In this document: positions 1 through 5,688 of the stretch, in pieces
How the letters are laid out: every line of letters starts with the position of its first letter
Position numbering within the stretch: position 1 is the stretch's first letter
The notes under the pieces: generated by a model
What the model was told of the DNA's origin: nothing
Databases searched by the model: none
The model's input: the letters and a program-made list of their open reading frames with translations, nothing else
Translations under genes and position numbers: made by a program
Assembly (NCBI GenBank): GCA_025350425.1
Contig: JANXXW010000193.1
Coordinates: 1-5,688, forward strand
Length of the DNA: 5,688 bases
Direction of reading: 5' to 3'
Source of the DNA: Rhodospirillales bacterium
GTDB taxonomy: Bacteria > Pseudomonadota > Alphaproteobacteria > Acetobacterales > Acetobacteraceae

Positions 1-1304
1 ATCTCGACGTGCGCGTGGCCACCGTGCGCCTCGCCGAAAGCCGCGCCTCGCTGGGCATCGCCCGCGCCGACATGTTCCCGCAATCCAACGGCAACGCCTC
101 CTACACACGCGAACAACAGAGCGCCAAAGGCGTCATCGGCCTGTTGGGCGGCGGGTCGAGCAGATCATCGGCCACGGCCTCGAACGGTTTGGGCGGGACC
201 CAGGGCGGCATCCCCAACACCAGCCTCACCGCGCCGTTCAACCTGTTCCAGTACGGCTTTGACGCCTCGTGGGAAATCGACTTCTGGGGCCGGGTTCGCC
301 GCAACGTCGAGAGCGTGGACGCGCAGCTCCTGGCCAGCGCCGAAGCCCGCCGTGGCGCCGCCCTGATTGCCATGGCCGAGGTGGCGCGCGACTACATCCA
401 GCTGCGCGGCGCCCAACGCAGCATCCAGATCACGAAAAGCAACGCTGCCACCGCGGCAAGCAGCCTCAAACTCACCCAGGAGCGTGCCGCCGGCGGGCTC
501 ACCACGGACCTGGACGTCGCCAACGCGGCGGCTCAGCTCGCCTCGACCCAGGCCCAGATTCCCGCCCTCGAAATCCAGCTATCCCAATTTACCAACGCCA
601 TCGCCCTGCTCCTCGGCGAACCCCCGCACAGCCTGCAAGCCGAACTCGCGACCCCCAAGCCGGTGCCTCCGGTGCCCAGGCACGTACCCGTCGGCTTCCC
701 CTCCGAACTCGCCCGGCGCCGCCCCGACATCCGCCAGGCCGAAGCCCAGCTACACGCCGCCACCGCGACGATTGGCGTCGCCATTGGCGACTTTTACCCG
801 CGCGTGACCCTCTCGGGCTCGCTCGCCATCCAGGCGGTCAACGCCAGCGATCTCGGCAACTGGGCGGCAAACACCTACGGAATTGGCCCCAGCATCACCA
901 TCCCGATCTTCCAGGGCGGCCGTCTCGTCCGCACCCTCGAGCTTCGGCGCGCCCAGGAGCAGGAGGCGGCCATCAACTACCAGCGCACCGTGCTCCAGGC
1001 CTTGCACGACGTGGACAACGCACTCACCGCCTATGACGGCGAACAGCGCGTGCGTGCCCTGCTCGAACAGGCCCTGGCCCAGAACCGCCGCGCCGTCGTC
1101 CTGGCCCGCCAGCGCTACACTGACGGATTGGCGGACTTCCTCTCCGTGCTCGATGCCGAACGCAGCCAGCTCGCCAGCGAGCAGCAGCTCGCCAACAGCG
1201 TGACCGCCATCTCCACCGACCTCGTGCAGATCTATAAATCGCTCGGCGGCGGCTGGGAGACCGATTTCCCCGTCCCCCCCTCACCCCGGTTACCGACATT
1301 ATGA
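1..1304 (+). CDS. Outer membrane efflux factor, NodT/OprM-type (RND or similar tripartite pump), 5' end missing
   Basis: This is the trimeric outer-membrane channel of a tripartite efflux pump, carrying substrates from an inner-membrane pump and periplasmic adaptor to the outside. The frame is open from the left edge, and the first visible residues (LDVRVATVRLAESRASLGIARAD) already match the family's first periplasmic helix. The signal peptide, lipoprotein cysteine and about 50-80 residues are therefore upstream; the GTG at 9 is not the true start. Numbering from that GTG, two outer-membrane efflux repeats are visible, about 1-205 and 228-418. Hallmarks are ASWEIDFWGRVRR (86-98), LLGEPP (201-206), LARRRPDIRQAEAQLHAA (234-251), FYPRVTLSGS (262-271), PIFQGGRL (299-306) and the closing helix RYTDGLADFLSVLDAERSQL (369-388). 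A Gly/Ser-rich stretch at 46-76 should be an extracellular barrel loop. The Pro-rich tail after GGWE runs into the next gene, overlapping by four bases. No pump or adaptor is in view, so the substrate is unknown. Confidence 0.93.
   Translation, partial: LDVRVATVRLAESRASLGIARADMFPQSNGNASYTREQQSAKGVIGLLGGGSSRSSATASNGLGGTQGGIPNTSLTAPFNLFQYGFDASWEIDFWGRVRRNVESVDAQLLASAEARRGAALIAMAEVARDYIQLRGAQRSIQITKSNAATAASSLKLTQERAAGGLTTDLDVANAAAQLASTQAQIPALEIQLSQFTNAIALLLGEPPHSLQAELATPKPVPPVPRHVPVGFPSELARRRPDIRQAEAQLHAATATIGVAIGDFYPRVTLSGSLAIQAVNASDLGNWAANTYGIGPSITIPIFQGGRLVRTLELRRAQEQEAAINYQRTVLQALHDVDNALTAYDGEQRVRALLEQALAQNRRAVVLARQRYTDGLADFLSVLDAERSQLASEQQLANSVTAISTDLVQIYKSLGGGWETDFPVPPSPRLPTL
1301..1304 (+). 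promoter_or_regulatory. ATGA stop/start overlap (translational coupling site)
   Basis: The hydrolase start ATG (1301-1303) overlaps the efflux factor's TGA stop (1302-1304). The preceding bases, CCCCGGTTACCGACATT, contain no GGAGG-like stretch. Ribosomes ending the upstream gene are therefore the likely source of initiation, by re-initiation. The overlap is seen directly; coupling is inferred. Confidence 0.7.
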
Positions 1305-2185
1305 GCTTCTTTCCCGGCTTCGACCTGCGCCGCATCGACATCCCCGGCGGTCACCTTCGCGTCCGAACCGCCGGCTCCGGCCCAGCTTTGCTGCTGCTCC
1401 ACGGCAACCCTCAGACCCACGCCATGTGGCACCGCGTCGCCCCCATGCTCGCGGAACGCTACTCGGTCGTTTGCCCGGATCTGCGCGGCTACGGGCAAAG
1501 CCACAAACCACCGGCCACGCCCGACCACGCTCCCTATGCCAAGCGCGAGATGGCCGCTGATATGGCGGCCCTCATGACCGTCCTCGGCCACAAAACCTTC
1601 CGCGTCGGCAGCCATGATCGCGGCGCGCGCGTCGCCCATCGCCTGGCGCTGGATCACGCCGACCGCGTCGAACGCCTCGCGGTGCTCGACATCGTGCCCA
1701 CCATCGAGCATTTCGAGCGCACCGATATGGCCTTCGCGCTCGGCTACTATCACTGGTTCTGGTTCGCCAAACCGCATCCCTTCCCCGAAAACCTGATATC
1801 GGCCTCGCCCGACATCTGGTGGCGCTCCCACACCAGCCGCGAGCCAAAGGGCGACGACTTCTTCAACCCGGATGCCAGCGCCGACTACCTGGAGGCCATC
1901 CACGATCCCGAGATGGTCCGTGGCATGTGCGAGGATTATCGAGCCGCCGCCACGATCGACCTCGTCCACGACCGCGAAAGCCGCGCGGCGGGCGAAAAAG
2001 TGCAATGCCCGATGCTCGTGCTATGGGGCGGGCGCGGAAAGATCGGCCAGTGGTATCAGCCGCTCGAAGTCTGGCGCGAGTACTGCGCCAGCACCCTCAC
2101 TGGAACCGCCGTCCCGTCCGGCCATTACATCGCCGAGGAAGCCCCGGCCGAGACGCTTGCCGCGTTCGAAAAGTTCTTCGCCTAG
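1301..2185 (+). CDS. Alpha/beta hydrolase, haloacetate/fluoroacetate dehalogenase family
   Basis: This 294-residue protein is the family's usual length and probably a cytoplasmic hydrolase. Characterised relatives (DehH1, FAc-DEX FA1, RPA1163) turn haloacetate plus water into glycolate plus halide. From memory of those enzymes, all key residues are present: oxyanion-loop HGNP (34-37), nucleophile Asp106 in SHDRGAR, carboxylate-binding Arg107 and Arg110, acid Asp130 in VLDIVPT, halide-binding His151-Trp152 in YYHWFWF, Tyr213 in CEDYRAAATIDL, and catalytic His275 in SGHYIAEE. The N-terminus MSFFPGF also matches the family, supporting the ATG at 1301. Two deviations stand out: the elbow begins with Ser104 where relatives have Gly, and Asn36 replaces the Phe of HGFP. 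The ATG overlaps the efflux gene's TGA, and the preceding bases lack a purine-rich ribosome binding site, suggesting translational coupling. The family call is firm; activity on fluoroacetate, another haloacid or an ester is inferred only. Confidence 0.9.
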   Translation: MSFFPGFDLRRIDIPGGHLRVRTAGSGPALLLLHGNPQTHAMWHRVAPMLAERYSVVCPDLRGYGQSHKPPATPDHAPYAKREMAADMAALMTVLGHKTFRVGSHDRGARVAHRLALDHADRVERLAVLDIVPTIEHFERTDMAFALGYYHWFWFAKPHPFPENLISASPDIWWRSHTSREPKGDDFFNPDASADYLEAIHDPEMVRGMCEDYRAAATIDLVHDRESRAAGEKVQCPMLVLWGGRGKIGQWYQPLEVWREYCASTLTGTAVPSGHYIAEEAPAETLAAFEKFFA

Positions 2186-2190
2186 GCGAA
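2177..2190. repeat. Perfect 14-base palindrome joining two convergent gene ends
   Basis: TTCGCCTAGGCGAA equals its own reverse complement. It carries the last two codons and the stop of both the plus-strand hydrolase (TTC GCC TAG, 2177-2185) and the minus-strand CoA-transferase subunit B (TTC GCC TAG, 2190-2182). The two TAG codons share the central CTAG. As RNA it could fold into a 5-bp stem with a CUAG loop. On the minus strand it is soon followed by a short CTTTT, so it might be a weak terminator, but there is no strong U-tract on either side. Confidence 0.6.
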
Positions 2191-2838
2191 ATGCAGCCGC
2201 GCCTCTGTCCGTGCCTGTAACGCCTCATGCGACAGCCCCGGCACCACGTCGACCACCACGAAGCCCCGCTCGGTCACGTCAAGCACCGCGTAATTCGTAT
2301 AGACCCGCGTCACCACCGCCAGCGCCGTCAGCGGATAGCCGCATCGCTCGACCAGCTTGGGCCGACCGTCCTTCGTCGTGTGCTCCATGATCACCCATAG
2401 CCGCTTCGCCCCAGCCGCGAGATCCATCGCGCCGCCTACCGCCGGCGCCGTGTCGTTCTCCGAGGTCGCCCAATTCGCGATATCACCGTTCGCGGCGACC
2501 TCGAACGCGCCCAGGACGCACAGATCGAGATGCCCGCCCCGGATCATCGCGAAGCTGTCCGCATGGTGGCAGTAGGACCCACCGGTCCGCAGCGTGACAT
2601 GCTTCTTCCCCGCGTTGATCAACCACGGATCGACTTCGCCCGGGGCTGGCGCCGGCCCCATTCCCAGCACCCCGTTCTCGGAATGGAAGATGACCTCCCG
2701 TTCCACCGGCACGTGGTCCGCCACCATGGTCGGGATGCCGATGCCGAGATTCACGTACCACCCCTCCGGCACGTCCCGCGCCAGCCGCGCCGCCATAGCG
2801 TCTCGCGACCACGGCTTCGCATCCATAACCGCATCCAT
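2182..2838 (-). CDS. pcaJ: 3-oxoacid CoA-transferase subunit B (PcaJ-like)
   Basis: This is the catalytic subunit of a two-subunit family I CoA-transferase, which moves CoA between a donor thioester (classically succinyl-CoA) and a 3-oxoacid through a glutamyl-CoA intermediate. The 218 residues match the usual length. YVNLGIGIPT is at 28-37, the nucleophile is Glu54 in HSENGVLGMGPAPAPGE, then GGSYCHHADSFAMIRGGH (86-103), a GGAMDLAAGAK loop (135-145), and GYPLT (167-171). The frame stays open far upstream, but that extension overlaps subunit A in another frame and resembles nothing. The ATG at 2838 has AGGGAGGG just before it and gives the expected N-terminus. A second ATG at 2826 is possible but lies farther from that site. 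The start is 11 bases after subunit A, so the subunits are probably made in equal amounts. The stop overlaps that of the convergent hydrolase. Resemblance to PcaJ is strong, yet substrate cannot be read from sequence: acetoacetate or another 3-oxoacid is possible. Confidence 0.92.
   Translation of the reverse strand: MDAVMDAKPWSRDAMAARLARDVPEGWYVNLGIGIPTMVADHVPVEREVIFHSENGVLGMGPAPAPGEVDPWLINAGKKHVTLRTGGSYCHHADSFAMIRGGHLDLCVLGAFEVAANGDIANWATSENDTAPAVGGAMDLAAGAKRLWVIMEHTTKDGRPKLVERCGYPLTALAVVTRVYTNYAVLDVTERGFVVVDVVPGLSHEALQARTEARLHFA
2822..2837 (-). repeat. 16-base direct repeat, copy 1 (start of the subunit B gene)
   Basis: TGGATGCGGTTATGGA (minus strand) covers the first codons of subunit B (MDAVMD). 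The same 16 bases occur at 3583-3598 in the same orientation and reading frame. Inside this copy, ATGGATGCG is itself repeated after three bases (2818-2838), creating two in-frame ATG starts. Confidence 0.8.
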
Positions 2839-2842
2839 GCTG

Positions 2843-2850
2843 CCCTCCCT
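2843..2850 (-). promoter_or_regulatory. Ribosome binding site of the subunit B gene
   Basis: Read on the minus strand, AGGGAGGG lies four bases before the ATG at 2838 and shares its first A with the TGA stop of subunit A (2852-2850). It contains a strong anti-SD match and decides the start at 2838 over the long upstream open frame. Confidence 0.75.
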
Positions 2851-3530
2851 CAACCTGTCGGATCGCCGTAAGGCACGTGCAGCACCCGATCCACGAAGAT
2901 GCCCGGCGTCACGATCGCCTCTGGGTCGAGTTCGCCTAGCTCGACCACGTGCTGGGTCTGCACGATGGTCATCTTCGCCGCCATCGCCATCACCGGATTG
3001 AAGTTGCGGCCCGCCTTGTTGAACACGAGGTTGCCCCACCGATCCGCCCGCCACGCTTCCACCAGCGCCACATCGCCATGCAGCGCGTATTCCAGCACCT
3101 GCATCCGCCCGTCGATCTCGCGTGTCTCTTTGCCCTCGGCCAACTTGGTCCCGTAGGAGGTCGGCGTATAGAACGCGCCCACCCCGGCGCCCGCCGCCCG
3201 CATCCGCTCCGCCATCGTCCCCTGTGGCACGATCTCCAGCTCGATCTTGCCGGCGCGATACAATTCCTGGAACACAGTCGAGTTGGAGGCGCGCGGGAAC
3301 GAGCAAATCAGCCGCCGCACGCAGCCGCATTCCATCAAATGCGCCAACCCGACCTCGCCCCCGCCGGAGTTGTTGGCCACGATCGTGAGATCGCGGATAC
3401 CCCTGCCGATGAGTGCCTCGATCAAGGCATTCGGCTGTCCGACCGAGCCGAAACCGCCCACCAAAATGGTTGAGCCGCTCACGACGCCTTCCAACGCGGC
3501 ATCCATCGTGGGCACGATCTTATCGATCAT
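2850..3530 (-). CDS. pcaI: 3-oxoacid CoA-transferase subunit A (PcaI-like)
   Basis: This 226-residue protein is the partner of the subunit B encoded just downstream, forming a cytoplasmic heteromeric family I CoA-transferase. The family's CoA-site glycine motif is at 24-33 (VGGFGSVGQP), followed by LTIVANNSGGGEVGL (48-62) and ICSFPRASNS (75-84). The block GKIELEIVPQGTMAERMRAA (93-112) follows, with GAFYTPTSYGT and LAEGKETREIDG after it, then RWGNLVFNKAGRNFNPVMAMAA and the terminal ELGELDPEAIVTPGIFVDRV. This order closely follows PcaI of the beta-ketoadipate pathway as I remember it, and less closely ScoA. The catalytic Glu is in subunit B, so this chain mainly contributes CoA binding and folding. 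The start ATG at 3530 has GGGAGAG eight bases upstream. The gene begins 33 bases after the acyl-CoA synthetase and ends 11 bases before subunit B. No thiolase or other aromatic-degradation gene is in view, so 3-oxoadipate as substrate remains an inference. Confidence 0.92.
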   Translation of the reverse strand: MIDKIVPTMDAALEGVVSGSTILVGGFGSVGQPNALIEALIGRGIRDLTIVANNSGGGEVGLAHLMECGCVRRLICSFPRASNSTVFQELYRAGKIELEIVPQGTMAERMRAAGAGVGAFYTPTSYGTKLAEGKETREIDGRMQVLEYALHGDVALVEAWRADRWGNLVFNKAGRNFNPVMAMAAKMTIVQTQHVVELGELDPEAIVTPGIFVDRVLHVPYGDPTG

Positions 3531-3538
3531 ACGTGACT

Positions 3539-3545
3539 CTCTCCC
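3539..3545 (-). promoter_or_regulatory. Ribosome binding site of the subunit A gene
   Basis: On the minus strand GGGAGAG ends eight bases before the ATG at 3530. It sits in the 33-base gap after the synthetase stop (TAG, 3566-3564). That gap has room for a ribosome site but no obvious promoter or terminator, which supports one transcript. Confidence 0.6.
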
Positions 3546-3563
3546 GACATCGATCCCGCCATC

Positions 3564-5669
3564 CTAGCGCGCTTCGCCGATCTCCATAACCGCATCCACA
3601 GCGAAGGCTCCCTGACCCTTCGGCATGGCAAGTACCGGGTTCAAATCAATCGCTGCCAATGCCGGCCCGGCCTGATACGCGAACACCGATAGCCGCGAGA
3701 GCATCGCCGCGAGCGCCGGGACGTCGGCCGGTGCCCGCCCCCGCGCGCCGGTCAGCAGCGGCGCCGCCTTGATCGAGTGGATCATTCGCGCAGCTTCATC
3801 GACGCCGAACGGACAGCGCCGGAACACCACGTCCTTCAATATCTCGACGAAGATGCCGCCCAGGCCAAACATGGCCATCGGACCGAACACCGGGTCCCGC
3901 ACGATGCCCATGATGCACTCCACTCCGCCGCGCAACTGCCGCGCCACCAGCACGCCCTCGATCTGTGCTTTGGGTGCCGCGACGTGGGCGCGGTCCAGCA
4001 GGATCGCAAACCCGGCGCGTACAGCGGCCTCGGAGGTCACGTTCAGCAGCACGCCGCCGATCTCGGATTTATGCGGGATGTCCGGGGAAAGCACCTTCAT
4101 CACCACGGGAAATCCGAACGCGCCGGCAGCCACCACCGCCTCGTCAGCCGTCGCGCAAGCACGCTCTGGCGCGGACAGGATGCCCGCACGGCCCAGCAAA
4201 ACCTTCGCGTCCGCCTCGCTCGGAGTGGTCGCCGGCAGGCTGAACGCCGCAACAGCGTCGGGCGACGGCTCGGCCAGCCGCGCAAACGCTGCCCCGAACC
4301 GCCCCATGGCGTGCAGCGCCACGGTCGCCCGCGTCGGGTCCTCGAATACGAGGTAGCCGTCCGCCTCGTACTGGATCACCATTTCGGGTGATGCGATCAC
4401 CGACAGCGCATACAGCCGGTCTGGGTGCAGCGCCTTCACCGCATTCAACTGTTCTCGCAGTCTCGGGGCGATCGAGAGCGCGCCGCCAACCTGTGTGAAG
4501 AACGCCAGCACCGAGGTATATCCCCCGTCGGCCACCATGCTTTCGGTGAACCGCCCCACCACGCTGATGTCATTGAACGCCTGCGCGGTGCAGTCCACGG
4601 GATTTGCCGGGGCCGAGAACGGCACCAGCGCCCGTAGGTTCGCCTGCGCATCGGCCGGCATCGGCGGCATGGCAAACCCGAGCGTTTCCGCCACATCGCT
4701 GATCAGCACGCCCGCCCCGCCACTGATCGTGATCACGCCGAGAGTGTTGCGCGCGGGATAGACGCGTCGGGTCGCGGCATAGGCGATGTCCAGCAACTCC
4801 TCGGTGTTGCGGGCGCGGACCACACCGAACTCCTGCAGCACTGCATCGGTCACCGCGTCGTCGCCCGCGATGGACGCGGTATGGGACCTCGCAGCGGCTT
4901 GGCCGAGCGCGCTGCGCCCCACCTTCATCATCACTACCGGCTTGCGCGCCGCCCGTGCCACTTCCAGCGCGGCCATGAAGCGTTCGCCGTCACGAATACC
5001 TTCGGAGTAGGCCGCGATTACGTCGGTGTCAGGGTCCTCCGCCATCCAGCCGATGATCTCGGCCAGCGTCACGTCGGCCTCGTTCCCGGTCGTCACGCAG
5101 AGCGGCGTGCCCATCCGGCGATTGCGGGCGATGGCGAACAGATGCGTCCCGTAGGCGCCGGACTGGCTGGCGATGGCGATGCGACCGGGCAACGGCCAGC
5201 CACCTTCGACACTGGCCGAAAATATCGGGAAGAAACCGATCCGCGCGTTGAACAATCCCAGACAATTCGGCCCCAGCAACCGCATCCCACCGGACCGCGC
5301 CGCCTCGACCATCCTCGCCTGCAACACCGCGCCTGCTTCACCCACTTCGGCGAACCCCGCTGTCAACACGATGGCGGCCTTCGTGCCCGCTTCGGCAAGC
5401 TGGGCCACCGCCGCCACGGCGTTCTCGGCCGCAACCGCGACCAACGCCACGTCAGGCACCTCGGGCAGCGAAGCGATATCGGGGTAGGCCGCCAAACCCT
5501 GGATGCTATCGCGATTGGGATTGACCGGCAGGATGGGGCCAGTGAACCCGCGCTCGATCATGTAGGCGATCGGGCGTCCCCCGATCCGCGTGGGGTCCGA
5601 AGACGCCCCGATCACGGCCACGGACCGAGGTGCCAATAACGGGGTAAGCGCAGAAAAATCAGATGTCAT
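3564..5669 (-). CDS. Acyl-CoA synthetase (NDP-forming), fused alpha-beta; acetate--CoA ligase (ADP-forming) family
   Basis: This cytoplasmic enzyme of the ADP-forming acyl-CoA synthetase superfamily reversibly couples acyl-CoA formation to nucleotide hydrolysis through an acyl-phosphate and phosphohistidines. The 701 residues have the full fused layout. A Rossmann CoA-binding domain (about 8-140) holds VAVIGASSDPTRIGGRP (17-33) and LLGPNCLGLFN (131-141). A succinyl-CoA-ligase-like domain (about 145-285) holds SQSGAYGT (168-175) and EGIRDGERF (223-231), with the likely phosphorylated His263 in ARSHTASIAG. A third domain (about 290-465) holds ISGGAGVLISD (315-325). An ATP-grasp domain (about 480-700) holds SPDIPHKSEIGGV (528-540), whose His533 probably accepts the phosphate, GLGGIFVEILKDVVFR (602-617) and IDLNPVLA (674-681). 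There is no C-terminal GNAT domain, so it is not a Pat-type protein acetyltransferase. The ATG at 5669 has AGGA nine bases upstream. It is the first visible operon gene, ahead of the CoA-transferase pair. Acid specificity cannot be told. Confidence 0.93.
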   Translation of the reverse strand: MTSDFSALTPLLAPRSVAVIGASSDPTRIGGRPIAYMIERGFTGPILPVNPNRDSIQGLAAYPDIASLPEVPDVALVAVAAENAVAAVAQLAEAGTKAAIVLTAGFAEVGEAGAVLQARMVEAARSGGMRLLGPNCLGLFNARIGFFPIFSASVEGGWPLPGRIAIASQSGAYGTHLFAIARNRRMGTPLCVTTGNEADVTLAEIIGWMAEDPDTDVIAAYSEGIRDGERFMAALEVARAARKPVVMMKVGRSALGQAAARSHTASIAGDDAVTDAVLQEFGVVRARNTEELLDIAYAATRRVYPARNTLGVITISGGAGVLISDVAETLGFAMPPMPADAQANLRALVPFSAPANPVDCTAQAFNDISVVGRFTESMVADGGYTSVLAFFTQVGGALSIAPRLREQLNAVKALHPDRLYALSVIASPEMVIQYEADGYLVFEDPTRATVALHAMGRFGAAFARLAEPSPDAVAAFSLPATTPSEADAKVLLGRAGILSAPERACATADEAVVAAGAFGFPVVMKVLSPDIPHKSEIGGVLLNVTSEAAVRAGFAILLDRAHVAAPKAQIEGVLVARQLRGGVECIMGIVRDPVFGPMAMFGLGGIFVEILKDVVFRRCPFGVDEAARMIHSIKAAPLLTGARGRAPADVPALAAMLSRLSVFAYQAGPALAAIDLNPVLAMPKGQGAFAVDAVMEIGEAR
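3583..3598 (-). repeat. 16-base direct repeat, copy 2 (end of the synthetase gene)
   Basis: The identical TGGATGCGGTTATGGA encodes VDAVME, eleven to six residues before the C-terminus of the acyl-CoA synthetase. The position looks like ordinary family sequence (end of the ATP-grasp domain), so this is the more likely ancestral copy if the two are related. Confidence 0.8.
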
Positions 5670-5678
5670 ACCGGAGCG

Positions 5679-5682
5679 TCCT
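5679..5682 (-). promoter_or_regulatory. Putative ribosome binding site of the acyl-CoA synthetase gene
   Basis: On the minus strand AGGA lies nine bases before the ATG at 5669. It is a modest match. Only 19 bases upstream of the start are in the window, so the promoter, and whether another gene precedes this one, cannot be seen. Confidence 0.45.
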
Positions 5683-5688
5683 GCGCGG

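Noticed and set aside
269..1036. A 255-codon open frame on the plus strand inside the efflux gene
   Set aside because: The translation is rich in Arg, Pro and His with no domain, typical of an off-frame reading of GC-rich sequence. The efflux factor frame covers the same bases with clear family motifs.
1232..2005. A 257-codon open frame on the minus strand, antisense to the hydrolase
   Set aside because: Long antisense frames are expected in GC-rich coding DNA. Its translation shows no recognisable family, while the plus-strand hydrolase has a full set of catalytic motifs.
2165..2215. A strong intrinsic terminator between the two convergent genes
   Set aside because: Only a 5-bp stem with a four-base loop is available, with no U-tract on the plus strand and only CTTTT on the minus strand. 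It is kept as a palindrome and not called a terminator.
2839..3330. Upstream extension of the subunit B frame to an ATG at 3330 (382 residues, possible fusion)
   Set aside because: The added 164 residues are Arg/Gly/Asp-rich and overlap the subunit A coding sequence off-frame. A good ribosome binding site at 2843-2850 and family length support the start at 2838.
3522..3555. ATCGATC occurring twice around the subunit A start (3522-3528 and 3549-3555), considered as a possible operator
   Set aside because: Seven-base matches are common by chance. One copy is part of the coding sequence, and the gap sits inside an operon where an operator is not expected.
3777..4391. Plus-strand frames of about 200 codons across the synthetase gene
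   Set aside because: They are shadows of the minus-strand synthetase. Their translations have biased composition, no motifs and no supporting ribosome binding sites.
3564..5669. Reading the synthetase as a Pat-type protein acetyltransferase
   Set aside because: Pat proteins add a C-terminal GNAT domain and are about 900 residues long. This one stops after the ATP-grasp domain at 701.

Overview
This 5.7 kb window is GC-rich, tightly packed bacterial DNA (roughly two thirds G+C by eye). It holds five protein-coding genes in two converging blocks and has no intergenic stretch longer than about 35 bases. Base composition, codon choice and the protein families suggest a Gram-negative proteobacterium, perhaps an alphaproteobacterium of the Rhodospirillales/Acetobacteraceae type. 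The outer-membrane efflux gene confirms Gram-negative; the finer placement is an impression, because no search could be run. I see no RNA genes, insertion sequences, CRISPR arrays, integrases or phage genes.

Plus-strand block (1-2185): the 3' part of a NodT/OprM-type outer membrane efflux factor, cut by the left edge, followed with a 4-base ATGA overlap by a complete alpha/beta hydrolase of the haloacetate/fluoroacetate dehalogenase family. Every residue that defines that family's active site can be located in the hydrolase. The overlap and the lack of a Shine-Dalgarno sequence suggest the hydrolase is translated by coupling to the efflux gene.

Minus-strand block (5669-2182): a three-gene operon read right to left. 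First is a 701-residue fused alpha-beta acyl-CoA synthetase (NDP-forming, acetate--CoA ligase ADP-forming superfamily). After 33 bases comes subunit A, and after 11 more bases subunit B, of a PcaI/PcaJ-like 3-oxoacid CoA-transferase. All three starts have purine-rich ribosome binding sites. The operon probably interconverts free carboxylic acids and CoA thioesters, by nucleotide-driven ligation and by CoA exchange (classically succinyl-CoA plus a 3-oxoacid such as 3-oxoadipate). The physiological acid is not evident, since no thiolase, ring-cleavage gene or regulator lies in the window. Its promoter lies beyond the right edge.

The blocks meet tail to tail at about 2183. The two stop codons overlap inside a perfect 14-base palindrome, so both proteins end in Phe-Ala from the same sequence, and there is no strong terminator between them. 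The genes themselves are familiar families. I found no convincing evidence of a wholly new system. The points worth a second look are the efflux/dehalogenase coupling, the pairing of two CoA-transfer chemistries in one operon, the palindromic shared gene end, and a 16-base in-frame repeat linking the end of the synthetase gene to the start of the subunit B gene.
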